Positions 35,877 through 44,221 of a DNA stretch of 64,000 nt are shown piece after piece. The stretch comes from Anaerolineales bacterium UBA5195. GTDB taxonomy: Bacteria; Chloroflexota; Anaerolineae; Anaerolineales; Villigracilaceae. Position numbers and translations under genes: made by a program. The DNA lies in NCBI GenBank assembly GCA_002412925.1, contig DHVZ01000011.1, positions 39,228 to 103,227 of the forward strand. Reading direction: 5' to 3'. A model generated the notes under the pieces. That model ran no database searches and was not told the origin of the DNA. It saw only the letters and a list, made by a program, of their open reading frames with translations. Positions within the stretch are counted from its first letter, which is position 1. Each line of letters opens with the position of its first letter.

Positions 35877-37214
35877 ATGTACGTCAAGAAAATATTTGCC
35901 CTGTTCCTGTTAGTCGCTGTTCTGCTGTCCGCTTGCGGCACCGCAACCCCCGTAGCGACAGAGGCTCCGGTGGTTGCGCCAACCGTTGCGCCGACAGATG
36001 TTCCGGCCCCCACGGCTGCCCCAACCATGGAACCAGTTGAATTGCGCTTCACCTACTACGCCGATGGCGTCGAAGCTGACGTGATGAAGCCGCTCCTGGA
36101 TAAGTTCATGGCCGAAAACCCCGGCATTACTGTTGTTCTGGATGTGGTCCCGTACAAGACCATCGATGAACAACTCCCTGTCCAGTTGGAAAGCGGCACC
36201 GGCCCCGACCTGGCCCGCATCACCAACTTTGGCGCCTACAAGGCCAAGTTGTTGGACCTGCGCCCCGTTCTCGCCGATTCGGCTTACTACGAAGCCAACT
36301 TCCCGGCCCCGATCCTGGAAGCCTTGAACTATGGCGGTTTCCCCGATACCCTGACCGTCACCGGCCCCTATGTCAACAAGACCCTCTTTGACCAGGCGGG
36401 CGAGACCTTGCTTGGTGAAGGCGCCACCTGGCAGCAGTGGACCGAAGTGACTGAGAAAGTTGCCAAGGCCACTGGCGTTCAGTACGCCATCGCCATTGAT
36501 CGCACCGGTCACCGCTTTGCCGGCCCGGCGATGAGCATGGGCGCAACCCTGATCAATGCCGAGAACGGCTTCACGGTTGATACCCCTGGCTTCCGCGCTT
36601 ATGCCGAAATCGTCAAGGGCTGGCACGACAAGGGCCTGACCCCCAAAGAAGTCTGGCTCGGCGCTGAACCCGTCAACAGCTGTATTGCGGCCTTCAAATC
36701 GGGCCAGTTGGTGATGTGCATGTCCGGTTCCTGGCAGATCAACGGCGTTGCCAAAGATGTTGCTGATGCCTTTGACTGGGTGGTCGTCCCCAATCCCACT
36801 GGCGAAGGTGGCTCCACCGGTATCGCGGGCGGCTCGGCTGTGGTTGTGTTTGCCAGCTCCAAGCACCCCCAGGAAGCGGCCAAACTGGTTGAATTCCTGA
36901 TCAAGGCTGAAAACTACAGCGAATTCTCGGCGGGCACGCTCTCCCTTCCGGCGAACAAAGAAGTAGCGGCCAAGGGCGTCTCCTTCAAGACCGAGAATCC
37001 TTTTGTTCTGGCGGCTCTCTCAGCCTACACAACCGAAGTGCCGAAGCTGAAAGAACAGGCTGTGGCCCTGAACGTCCATCCGTATGCGTTTGCCTACTAT
37101 CGCAACAGCGCCAACCGGATTGCCCAGTACCTGAGCGGTGAACTGAAGCTCGACGAGATGCTCGTCAACCTGCAGCAGGATATTGACAAGGCGATCGAGG
37201 AAGCCAAAAAGTAG
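35877..37214 (+). CDS. ABC sugar transporter, substrate-binding lipoprotein
   Basis: A 445-residue extracellular solute-binding protein (family 1, MalE-like). The lipobox LLSAC gives lipidated Cys20; a Thr/Pro/Ala linker of about 35 residues follows, then VELRFTYYADGVEADVMKPLLDKF, typical of the family. Other landmarks are ESGTGPDLARITNFGAYKAKLLDLRP, VQYAIAIDRTG and LVMCMSGSWQINGV. It captures sugars or glycosides outside the cell for the two permeases that follow. In other bacteria a protein of this family (SmoF) binds sulfoquinovosyl glycerol, which fits this cluster. GAGGAG lies 8 bases upstream of the ATG. The 86-bp gap before it shows no terminator. Confidence 0.88.
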   Translation: MYVKKIFALFLLVAVLLSACGTATPVATEAPVVAPTVAPTDVPAPTAAPTMEPVELRFTYYADGVEADVMKPLLDKFMAENPGITVVLDVVPYKTIDEQLPVQLESGTGPDLARITNFGAYKAKLLDLRPVLADSAYYEANFPAPILEALNYGGFPDTLTVTGPYVNKTLFDQAGETLLGEGATWQQWTEVTEKVAKATGVQYAIAIDRTGHRFAGPAMSMGATLINAENGFTVDTPGFRAYAEIVKGWHDKGLTPKEVWLGAEPVNSCIAAFKSGQLVMCMSGSWQINGVAKDVADAFDWVVVPNPTGEGGSTGIAGGSAVVVFASSKHPQEAAKLVEFLIKAENYSEFSAGTLSLPANKEVAAKGVSFKTENPFVLAALSAYTTEVPKLKEQAVALNVHPYAFAYYRNSANRIAQYLSGELKLDEMLVNLQQDIDKAIEEAKK

Positions 37215-37284
37215 TAAAGTTTTGCGGGTTTGTTTGGGTGGGGCGCAGGCTGGTGTTCTGCGCCCCACCAGATTGGATGAGCCT

Positions 37285-38298
37285 ATGTTCATGCAAACCG
37301 GAACCAAAAAAGCTGGGAATCTGCTCAGCGGGTTGTTTAATCCGCTTTACGAGCTTTTTGTCGCGTTCCTCGACCTGGTTTTTGGATCGATCCAACGCCT
37401 GATCGGGGTGCGCGGTATGCCCTATGTCTTTGTGCTGCCGAACCTGTTGATTTTTGGCATCTTCATCCTTTTCCCAATGCTGCTGAACTTTGTTTATGCC
37501 TTCACTGGCGGCGCCTCCTTTTTGCCGGAGCAACGTCCCTGGGTGGGCACGGCCAACTTTGACCGCCTGCTGGCCTGCGAGAACTACCTGGAACCGCGCA
37601 CCTGCAACGAAGATTTATTCTGGCGGTCTGTCTACAACACAGCCAGCTATGTCGTTTTCCAGGTGGCTTTGATGGTCCTGTTGGCGTTGATCACGGCCCT
37701 GATCCTCAATCGGAACCTGAAGGCGCGCGGTTTTTTCAGGGGAGTTTTCTTTTACCCGGTCCTGCTTTCGCCGATCGTCGTCGCTCTGATCTGGAAATGG
37801 ATCTTGCAGGAAAACGGCCTGATCAATGGGATCATGACCAGCCTGGGGCGTGAGAAAATCCCCTTCCTGGTGAATGCCCAGTGGGCGCAGGTTTTGGTGA
37901 TCTTGATCAGCGTCTGGGCCTTTATGGGTTTTTACACCCTGATCCTGCTGGCCGGTTTGCAATCCATCCCAGCGGATTTGTACGAAGCCGCCTCGATTGA
38001 CGGGGCCAATCCCTGGCAGTCTTTTTCCCGGATCACCATGCCGCTCTTGATGCCAACCATGGTTGTCGTCCTGGTTCTGTCCTTGATCCGCGCAGTCCAG
38101 GTTTTCGATATCGTTTTTGTCTTTACGGGCGGCGGGCCGGGCACGGCCACGCTCTACCTGGTTCAGTATATTTACAACTATGGGTTTTCCAGCCCGAATA
38201 AACAATTTGGCCTGGCTGCGGCAGCCTCCCTGCTGATGGCGGCGGTCTTGATTGTCTTGACTGTGATTCAATTGCTTGTGCGCCGTGAGGAGGACTAA
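37285..38298 (+). CDS. ABC sugar transporter permease (MalF/UgpA-like)
   Basis: A 337-residue inner-membrane permease with six predicted helices after an N-terminal amphipathic stretch. The EAA loop that contacts the ATPase reads DLYEAASIDGANPWQSFSRITMPLLMP, the standard E-A-A-x3-G motif. ATG 37285 is chosen because upstream in-frame codons overlap the binding-protein gene end; ATG 37291 is possible. The permease encoded at 38300 completes the heterodimer. No ATPase gene is present in the window, so a shared MsmK/UgpC-type ATPase encoded elsewhere is expected. Confidence 0.87.
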   Translation: MFMQTGTKKAGNLLSGLFNPLYELFVAFLDLVFGSIQRLIGVRGMPYVFVLPNLLIFGIFILFPMLLNFVYAFTGGASFLPEQRPWVGTANFDRLLACENYLEPRTCNEDLFWRSVYNTASYVVFQVALMVLLALITALILNRNLKARGFFRGVFFYPVLLSPIVVALIWKWILQENGLINGIMTSLGREKIPFLVNAQWAQVLVILISVWAFMGFYTLILLAGLQSIPADLYEAASIDGANPWQSFSRITMPLLMPTMVVVLVLSLIRAVQVFDIVFVFTGGGPGTATLYLVQYIYNYGFSSPNKQFGLAAAASLLMAAVLIVLTVIQLLVRREED

Positions 38299-38299
38299 G

Positions 38300-39352
38300 A
38301 TGGATGCCACCCTCAGCTATCTGACCCGCACCAAAGGCGGAAAAAAGCTTGACCTGACTGATGTGATCTCGTATCTGTATCTATTTTTGGGCGTCATCAT
38401 CATGTTTGGCCCGATCATCTGGCTGGTGTTGTCTTCGTTCAAGACCTCAGGCGAAATCGTCAAATTCCCGCCGCGTTTGCTGCCCTACCGCCAGGAAACT
38501 CTGGCTATCGAAGGCTTCAAAGACCCGCTGCCCCTCTATTCTGTGACGATGGCAGATGGCACGACCCAGACCCTGGCGCAAGTGCGCCGCGTTGGTTTGG
38601 AATCCCAACTGGTCGACCCGGCCAACCCCGGCAAGCTGATCAAGGTTAACATCAATCAGCGCCAGCCGCTTGAAAAAGTCCATTTTGGCCTGGAGAACTA
38701 CATCGAAGGCGTGCAGAGCTTCAATTTTGGGCTATATCTCTGGAATAGCATCCTGGTGACTGTTGTGGCAACTCTCTTGACCCTGCTGGTCAACAGCATG
38801 GCGGCTTTTGCCCTGAGCAAATACAAATTCCGCGGGCGCCAGACGATTTTCATGGTCATGATCAGCACCCTGATGGTGCCGCTCTCGGTCGTGCTGGTGC
38901 CGATCTTTTTGGTCATTACCAATGTGGGCTGGAACAATAACCTGCTGGGGATCATCGTCCCCGCGGCGGCAACGCCCACCGGCGTCTTCCTGCTGCGCCA
39001 GTATATGCTGACTATCCCGGATGAATTAATCGACGCCGCCCGGATTGACGGCGCGAGCGAGTGGCGCATCTATTCACAGATCATTCTGCCCCTGGCCAAA
39101 CCGGCCCTGGCAGTCTTGACCATTTTCTCGGTCATGTGGCGCTGGAATGATTTTCTCTGGCCGTTGATTGTTTTGAGCCGCAGCGAGTATTTCACCCTCC
39201 AGGTAGGTTTAGCTTCCTTCCAGGGTGAGTTGAACGTCCAGTGGAATCTAATTCTGGCGATGACGGTGCTGACCCTGCTGCCGATTACGTTTGTCTTTGG
39301 CTTCTTGCAGAAAAACATCACCACTGGCATTGCCACGACCGGGTTGAAGTAA
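38300..39352 (+). CDS. ABC sugar transporter permease (MalG/UgpE-like)
   Basis: A 350-residue partner permease with six predicted helices. The EAA loop is ELIDAARIDGASEWRIYSQIILPLAKPALA. Between helix 1 and helix 2 it carries an extra extracytoplasmic segment of roughly 90 residues (about 45-135, including TMADGTTQTLAQVRR), longer than in MalG. The start has GGAGG 6 bases upstream and lies one base after the stop of the other permease, indicating coupled translation. It is followed by a dispersed repeat at 39361 and then by the GH31 gene. Confidence 0.87.
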   Translation: MDATLSYLTRTKGGKKLDLTDVISYLYLFLGVIIMFGPIIWLVLSSFKTSGEIVKFPPRLLPYRQETLAIEGFKDPLPLYSVTMADGTTQTLAQVRRVGLESQLVDPANPGKLIKVNINQRQPLEKVHFGLENYIEGVQSFNFGLYLWNSILVTVVATLLTLLVNSMAAFALSKYKFRGRQTIFMVMISTLMVPLSVVLVPIFLVITNVGWNNNLLGIIVPAAATPTGVFLLRQYMLTIPDELIDAARIDGASEWRIYSQIILPLAKPALAVLTIFSVMWRWNDFLWPLIVLSRSEYFTLQVGLASFQGELNVQWNLILAMTVLTLLPITFVFGFLQKNITTGIATTGLK

Positions 39353-39360
39353 GAAAGAAG

Positions 39361-39480
39361 CTGGTTGAGTAGGGCGGTATTCCCCGCCCGTACACCTGCA
39401 CTTGCAGTGCAGGTGCAAGTGTCGAAACCTGCCATTCCGGGTCTCGGTACGCCGGGAAAGCACCGGCTACTCGACCCTCG
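39361..39480. repeat. Dispersed palindromic element, copy A
   Basis: About 120 bp, with near-inverted ends GGTTGAGTAG and CTACTCGACC (one mismatch) and a central hairpin CACCTGCAC/GTGCAGGTG. A second copy lies at 47841-47967. Both are intergenic within the same cluster. Confidence 0.75.
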
Positions 39481-39503
39481 CATCACTTTTATAAAGAGAA
39501 CCC

Positions 39504-41708
39504 ATGCTATTCGACCAGGAAGCCAACAAACTCCAAACCGATTTCACCCGCCTGGAATGGCTGAAATTTACCAATCTCGCAGATGGGATTGCCCGTTTCG
39601 AGACCGCCGCCGGGACTTTTGAAGTCAGCGCGCCGGGCGTGGATTTGCTCCGGCTGCGTTTCCAGCGCACTCCCGTGCCCGATTACGGCATTCTGGTGGA
39701 TGAGGGTGGTTTGCCAAAAGAAAACCTCTGCGTGGAAGAAGCCGACGGCGAGATCCGTGTCCACAGCGGAGAGTTGGAACTGGTTTTCCAGCAGGAGCCG
39801 CTGCGCATCTCGGTTTATCGCGCGGGAAAATTGATGCTCGAATCGGCCACCGACCGCACCATCAGCGGCACTTTGCGCCTTGCGCCTTTGGCGGCCAGCC
39901 CCGACCAATGGTTCCTGTCCCTGGCGCTCGCCAGCGATGAAAGCGTCTTTGGGCTGGGTGATAAATTCGGCGCACTGGATAAGCGCGGGCAGTTGATCGA
40001 AAATTGGAACCGCGATGCGACCGGCGTCAATGCCGAAATCTCCTACAAAAACGTGCCGTTTGCGTGGAGTCCGCGCGGCTGGGGGCTGTTTGTTCACACT
40101 CCGGCGCGGGTCACGCACGGCGTGGGCTATTCGCCCTGGTCGCACCGTAGTTACGTCATCAAACTGGATGACCCGACGCTCGATATTTTCCTGCTTTTTG
40201 CCGATTTCCCGGCGGAGATGTTGCGCCAGTATACCGCGCTGACCGGCCGCACCGCGCTTCCGCCGCTCTGGAGTTACGGTGCGTGGTTCTCGCGCGCGTT
40301 CTACAAAACCGCCGAGGAAATCCTGGAAGTTGCCCAGCAACTGCGCGAACGGCGCATCCCCTGTGACGTGTTGACCCTGGACGGGCGCGCCTGGCACAAA
40401 TCCGAGACGCGCTTCGACTTTTCCTGGGACCCCGAGCGCTACCCTGACCCGGAAGGGTTTGTCCGCGGCCTGCGCGCGATGAATTACCGCCTGTGCCTGT
40501 GGGAATACTCGTACCTTTCGGATTTGAATCCGCTTTTCCCGGAACTGGCGGCTAAAAAGTATTTCCTGCAAGACAAGAACGGCGAAACGTACATCTATCG
40601 CTGGCTGTCACCGCCCAACGACCGGCTGATTCCGCACCTGCAACCCTCCGGCTTGATTGACTTCACCAACCCCGAAGCCTACAACTGGTTTCGGGATATG
40701 CACCGCTCGCTCTTTGAAATGGGTGTCTCGGTCATGAAAACTGACTACGGCGAAGCCTTGCCCGAGGATGTGGTCGGGCACAATGGCGATACGGGTAAAC
40801 GCCTGCACAACCTCTACACCCTGCTCTACAACCGTTGTGTCTTCGAGGCCTCGCAACTCTACGGCGACAAGGAAGGCCTCGTCTGGGGGCGTTCCAGTTG
40901 GGCAGGCGGGCAGCGTTATCCCGTCCAGTGGGGCGGCGACCCGCAAGGGGATTGGGAAGGTTTGGCGGCCAGCATTCGCGGCGGGCTTTCATGGGGGATG
41001 AGCGGCGGCGCGTTCTATGCGCACGACATCGGCGGGTTTTATGGCCCCCAGGAAAGCGGCGGCTTACTCGGAAGTGGAATGCCCGACCCGGAGTTGTATA
41101 TCCGCTGGGCGCAGACCGGAATCATGGGCTCACATACCCGTTTTCACGGCACCAGCCCGCGCGAACCCTGGTTCTTTGGCCAAGAGGCGGAAGAAATTGT
41201 CCGTAAATGGCTGGCCTGGCGCTACCAGTTAATCCCGTACCTGCAGGGCTGCGCCCTAGAAGCCAGCCAAACTGGGATGCCCGTTATGCGCTCGATGATG
41301 CTGGCCTTCCCTGATGACCAGCTTGCCTGGCATTTTGAACATCAATATATGCTTGGGCCGTCGCTATTGGTCGCGCCGGTCATCCAGCCGGGCGGAAAGG
41401 TGCGCTTTTACCTGCCAGCCGGGAAGTGGTACGACCTCTGGAACCAGACCTGGGTGCAGGGGCCGGGCGTTTTCGAGCGGGAAATGCCCCTTGACCAGAT
41501 TCCCGTCTTCGGGCGCGAAGGAACGCTTCTCCCGCTTGGGCCAGCCGTCCAGCACACCGGCGAACTCAAAGCCGGGTTGGACCTGGAGCAGGTCTGGGTG
41601 TTTGGGTCGCTGCGAAACGGAATGCAGCTGCCAGGTTTGAATTTGAGTGTTTCGTCCGCAACGAAAGTGGAAAACCTTCCGGCGGATGTGAAAATCCAAG
41701 TCAAGTAA
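39504..41708 (+). CDS. Glycoside hydrolase family 31 (YicI-like); candidate sulfoquinovosidase or alpha-glycosidase
   Basis: A 734-residue cytosolic alpha-glycosidase (no signal peptide). The catalytic nucleophile is Asp414 in MKTDYGEALP and the acid/base is Asp479 in WGGDPQG, nearly the same numbering as E. coli YicI (416/482). Further family marks are GLGDKFG, TLDGRAWHK, HDIGGF and GIMGSHTRFHG. The N-terminal beta-sandwich (1-240) and C-terminal beta domains are complete. Family GH31 includes alpha-xylosidases, alpha-glucosidases and the sulfoquinovosidase YihQ. Overall it looks YicI-like and I could not map the sulfonate-binding residues of YihQ, so sulfoquinovosidase activity is inferred only from neighbours. 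Confidence 0.85.
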   Translation: MLFDQEANKLQTDFTRLEWLKFTNLADGIARFETAAGTFEVSAPGVDLLRLRFQRTPVPDYGILVDEGGLPKENLCVEEADGEIRVHSGELELVFQQEPLRISVYRAGKLMLESATDRTISGTLRLAPLAASPDQWFLSLALASDESVFGLGDKFGALDKRGQLIENWNRDATGVNAEISYKNVPFAWSPRGWGLFVHTPARVTHGVGYSPWSHRSYVIKLDDPTLDIFLLFADFPAEMLRQYTALTGRTALPPLWSYGAWFSRAFYKTAEEILEVAQQLRERRIPCDVLTLDGRAWHKSETRFDFSWDPERYPDPEGFVRGLRAMNYRLCLWEYSYLSDLNPLFPELAAKKYFLQDKNGETYIYRWLSPPNDRLIPHLQPSGLIDFTNPEAYNWFRDMHRSLFEMGVSVMKTDYGEALPEDVVGHNGDTGKRLHNLYTLLYNRCVFEASQLYGDKEGLVWGRSSWAGGQRYPVQWGGDPQGDWEGLAASIRGGLSWGMSGGAFYAHDIGGFYGPQESGGLLGSGMPDPELYIRWAQTGIMGSHTRFHGTSPREPWFFGQEAEEIVRKWLAWRYQLIPYLQGCALEASQTGMPVMRSMMLAFPDDQLAWHFEHQYMLGPSLLVAPVIQPGGKVRFYLPAGKWYDLWNQTWVQGPGVFEREMPLDQIPVFGREGTLLPLGPAVQHTGELKAGLDLEQVWVFGSLRNGMQLPGLNLSVSSATKVENLPADVKIQVK

Positions 41709-41720
41709 AGGAGTTTAACG

Positions 41721-42383
41721 ATGCAATTTTTTCTGGATAGCGCCCACGTGCATGAAATTTCAGCTGCCCTCGAGGCGTTCAACATCGATGGCGTCACCAC
41801 CAACCCGCGCCATGTGCAGGTTTCGGGCAAGCCCTTCCTGACGGTTATCCGCGAGATTGCCAAACTGGTCGAAGGCACCGAGAAGACCGTTTCGGTGGAA
41901 GTCAACCCGCATTTCATGACTTATGAAGAGATGATGCCCGAGGCTGAAAAATTGGCGGCGATTTCGCCCAATTTTGTGATCAAGCTGCAGTGTGTCGAAC
42001 CGTCCTTCAAGGTCATCGAGGCGCTGGCGAAGAAGGATATCCGGGTCAACTGCACATTAATTTTCTCAGCCATGCAGGCCTTGCAGGCGATGCGCTCCGG
42101 GGCTTATTACGTTTCCCCGTTTATTGGCTGGAAGGAAACCAATGGCGAGGATGTCAAGGGCTTTATTGACGAGATTGTCACCATCCGCGATAACTATGAT
42201 TTCGATACTGAAATTATCGTTGCCGCCGTGCGGAATGCCCGCCAGATTGTCGACGCAGCCATGCTGGGCGCGGACATTGTCACAGCCGGGCTTTCGGTCT
42301 ACCAGGAAGGCTTCCAGCATCCGTATACCCAGGAAGGCATCCAGAAGTTTACCCAGTTCTGGGATAAGACGCAGTACGAATAA
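41721..42383 (+). CDS. TAL/FSA-family transaldolase; candidate sulfofructose transaldolase
   Basis: A 220-residue (beta/alpha)8 enzyme of the small transaldolase/fructose-6-phosphate aldolase group. Landmarks are FFLDSAHVHEI, GVTTNP (24-29), the Schiff-base Lys88 in FVIKLQC, VNCTLIFSAMQALQAM and VSPFIGW. In ordinary family members the residue after TNP is Ser, Thr or a small residue; here it is Arg30 (TNPRHV), a candidate contact for an anionic group. In the sulfo-TAL pathway such an enzyme moves the dihydroxyacetone unit of sulfofructose to glyceraldehyde 3-phosphate, giving fructose 6-phosphate and sulfolactaldehyde. AAGGAG lies 7 bases upstream; 12 bases separate it from the GH31 gene. Confidence 0.82.
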   Translation: MQFFLDSAHVHEISAALEAFNIDGVTTNPRHVQVSGKPFLTVIREIAKLVEGTEKTVSVEVNPHFMTYEEMMPEAEKLAAISPNFVIKLQCVEPSFKVIEALAKKDIRVNCTLIFSAMQALQAMRSGAYYVSPFIGWKETNGEDVKGFIDEIVTIRDNYDFDTEIIVAAVRNARQIVDAAMLGADIVTAGLSVYQEGFQHPYTQEGIQKFTQFWDKTQYE

Positions 42384-42412
42384 AAATCAATCATCTACAA
42401 GGAGACAAAAAG

Positions 42413-42724
42413 ATGAAAAAAGGAATTTTATTGCACGAAGCGACCGATGATGTTGGCGTGGCCGTCATGGACTTGAAGGTTGGTGAAGAAATCGATGCTG
42501 TCACCCTGGAAGGCATCGAGGTCAAGAAGGTCAAGTTGGTCAGCGATGTCCCGCTGGGCCACAAGGTGGCGATGAGCGACCTGGCGCAGGACAAGCACAT
42601 CATCGAATATGGCCGCGAGATCGGTTATGCTGCTGCCCCAATCAAAGCGGGAGAGCATGTTCATATTCATAACATCAAAAGTTTGCGCTGGGCCGCCAGC
42701 ACATCCACAGTTCTGGCGAAGTAG
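42413..42724 (+). CDS. suyA: (2R)-sulfolactate sulfo-lyase, small subunit (SAF domain)
   Basis: A 103-residue protein made of one SAF domain. Diagnostic features are HEATDDVGVAVMDLKVGEEI near the start, VPLGHKVAMSDLA in the middle (GHK), IEYGREIGYA and the ending HVHIHNIKSLRW. The last motif is found in SuyA and UxaA-N proteins (VHNxKTxRW). SuyA pairs with SuyB to split sulfolactate into pyruvate and sulfite. AAGGAG lies about 8 bases upstream, and the SuyB gene begins 8 bases after its stop. An altronate dehydratase small subunit is the main alternative, but the split gene layout, SuyB and the exporter next door favour SuyA. Confidence 0.85.
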   Translation: MKKGILLHEATDDVGVAVMDLKVGEEIDAVTLEGIEVKKVKLVSDVPLGHKVAMSDLAQDKHIIEYGREIGYAAAPIKAGEHVHIHNIKSLRWAASTSTVLAK

Positions 42725-42732
42725 GAGGACTC

Positions 42733-43899
42733 ATGGCTACATACAAGGATATTCCCCTGACCGGTTACCGCCGCGAAAATGGCCGGGTCGGTATTCGCAA
42801 TCACGTCATCATTCTCTCGGTGGATGATATTTCCAATGCCGCGGTTGAAGGTGTGGCGAGCCTGATCCGTGGCACGCGGGCGATTTCACATCCCTACGGG
42901 CGCCTGCAATTCGGCGAAGACCTGCACCTCACCTTTGATACGCTGATTGGCGCCGGGCGCAACCCCAACATCGCCGCCGTTGTCGTCATCGGCATCGAGC
43001 CGAAGTGGACGGATTACATCGTCGAAGGGATTGCCAAGACCGGTAAACCGGTGGCGGGTTTCAGCATCGAGCGCTATGGTGACCTGAAAACCATCGAAAT
43101 GGCTGCGCGCAAGGCCAAGGAATTCGTCCAGTATGCCACCGAGCTGCCGCGCGTGCCGATTAAGTGGGAGGAAATCTGGGCCTCGACCAAATGCGGCGAA
43201 TCCGACACCACCAGCGGCCTGGCTGCCAACCCCACTGTCGGGCGCGTCTTTGAGCGGTTGGAGAAGACCGGCAACACGCTCATCTTTGGCGAAACCACCG
43301 AAGTAACCGGCGCCGAAGACAAAATCATGGAACAGTGCGTCACACCCGAAGTGGCCGCGCAGTTCAAGGCCGCTTTTGATGATTACCAAGCCCTGGTCGA
43401 ATCGCAGGGCGTCAGCCTGCTTGGCACCCAGCCGACCGAAGGCAACATCCGGGGCGGTCTCTCGACGATTGAAGAAAAAGCCTTCGGTAACGTCGAAAAG
43501 ATGGGACGCTGTCAGGTGGTTGGTTTCCTGAAGCCTGCCGAAGAGCCGAAGAAGCCCGGCCTGCATTTCATGGATTCGTCCAGCGCCGCCGCCGAAATGG
43601 TGACTCTCTGCCTGGCCTCCGGGGCGGTTGTCCACCTGTTCCCCACCGGGCAGGGCAACATCATCGGCAACCCGCTCCTGCCGGTTATCAAAATGTCAGC
43701 CAATCCGCTGACCATTTCGACCATGTCTGAACATATCGATGTTGACCTTTCAGGTCTCCTGCGCTTTGATTTCAACCTGGATGGCGCCGCCGATCGCACG
43801 CTGGAAGTGATGGCCCACACCATCAATGGCCGCCTGACGAACGCAGAAACCCTGCGCCATGATGAATTCGTGATTACGAAGCTCTATCGCAGCGCTTAG
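42733..43899 (+). CDS. suyB: (2R)-sulfolactate sulfo-lyase, large subunit
   Basis: A 388-residue UxaA-C-type lyase. Features I associate with SuyB rather than altronate or galactarate dehydratases are IILSVDDISNAAVEGVASLIRGT, SHPYGRLQFGEDL, TKCGESDTTSGLAANPTVG, GNIRGGLSTIEEKAFGN, MDSSSAAAEMVT, FPTGQGNIIGNPLLPVIK and the ending VITKLYRSA. Cys in KCGESDTTSG is a likely ligand of the catalytic iron. It cleaves the C-S bond of (R)-sulfolactate to pyruvate plus sulfite in the cytosol. TAGGAGGA lies 5 bases upstream, tightly after suyA. The comparison is from memory of known SuyB sequences; an alignment would confirm it. Confidence 0.87.
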   Translation: MATYKDIPLTGYRRENGRVGIRNHVIILSVDDISNAAVEGVASLIRGTRAISHPYGRLQFGEDLHLTFDTLIGAGRNPNIAAVVVIGIEPKWTDYIVEGIAKTGKPVAGFSIERYGDLKTIEMAARKAKEFVQYATELPRVPIKWEEIWASTKCGESDTTSGLAANPTVGRVFERLEKTGNTLIFGETTEVTGAEDKIMEQCVTPEVAAQFKAAFDDYQALVESQGVSLLGTQPTEGNIRGGLSTIEEKAFGNVEKMGRCQVVGFLKPAEEPKKPGLHFMDSSSAAAEMVTLCLASGAVVHLFPTGQGNIIGNPLLPVIKMSANPLTISTMSEHIDVDLSGLLRFDFNLDGAADRTLEVMAHTINGRLTNAETLRHDEFVITKLYRSA

Positions 43900-43908
43900 C
43901 CTGAACAC

Positions 43909-44012
43909 CCCTCATCCTCCGCCCTCCTGCCGGAAAGCACGGCAGGCGAAACAGCCCCAAAAGGGGAGGGGACTTAATCCCTTCTCTCGCCATGAAAAGG
44001 CCAGGGTGAGGG
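43909..44012. repeat. MITE-like element, relative of the one at 8039
   Basis: The ends CCCTCATCC (43909-43917) and GGGTGAGGG (44004-44012) are inverted with one mismatch; the interior has GGAAAGCACGGCAGG and CCCCAAAAGGGGAGGGG stems. Confidence 0.5.
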
Positions 44013-44063
44013 AGAAACGCAAAGCGTAAAACGGGCTGTTTTCGTCTTGCGCTTTGCGTTTCT
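44013..44063. terminator. Perfect 14-bp stem hairpin, possible terminator
   Basis: AGAAACGCAAAGCG (44013-44026) and CGCTTTGCGTTTCT (44050-44063) pair perfectly; the loop contains a second small stem AAAACGGGCTGTTTT. No T tract follows on the + strand. Confidence 0.45.
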
Positions 44064-44149
44064 ATTATCAGCCTCCATCCTGGTCTTGCCCAATTTTCAA
44101 GAACAAAAATGGGGCAAGGGGCTAAACCTGTGAACATCCGAGATTTGCG

Positions 44150-44187
44150 CCTCCCCAAAATCCTCAGAACAGGGGATTTTGGGGAGG
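44150..44187. terminator. Perfect 14-bp stem hairpin upstream of the exporter gene
   Basis: CCTCCCCAAAATCC (44150-44163) and GGATTTTGGGGAGG (44174-44187) enclose a 10-base loop. It lies 34 bases before the ATG of the exporter gene, so it could be a leader structure rather than a terminator. Confidence 0.45.
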
Positions 44188-44221
44188 CCGGGTTGGGGTC
44201 TCTTTCAAGGGTCTCACCACC

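Larger units (their letters stand above)
43900..44221. other. 322-bp gap holding a palindromic element and two perfect hairpins
   Basis: No gene is seen. It contains a CCCTCATCC...GGGTGAGGG element (43909-44012), a perfect 14-bp hairpin (44013-44063) and another perfect 14-bp hairpin (44150-44187). It separates suyB from the exporter gene and may lower or terminate readthrough there. Confidence 0.6.

Noticed and set aside
39504..41708. Calling the GH31 enzyme YihQ/sulfoquinovosidase outright.
   Set aside because: Catalytic positions and overall motifs are closer to YicI and the sulfonate-binding residues could not be mapped by eye, so only a candidate label is used.
42413..43899. SuyAB reading as altronate or galactarate dehydratase (UxaA split in two).
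   Set aside because: Split small and large genes, SuyB-type motifs and the adjoining exporter favour sulfolactate lyase; no uronate genes are near. An alignment is still needed.
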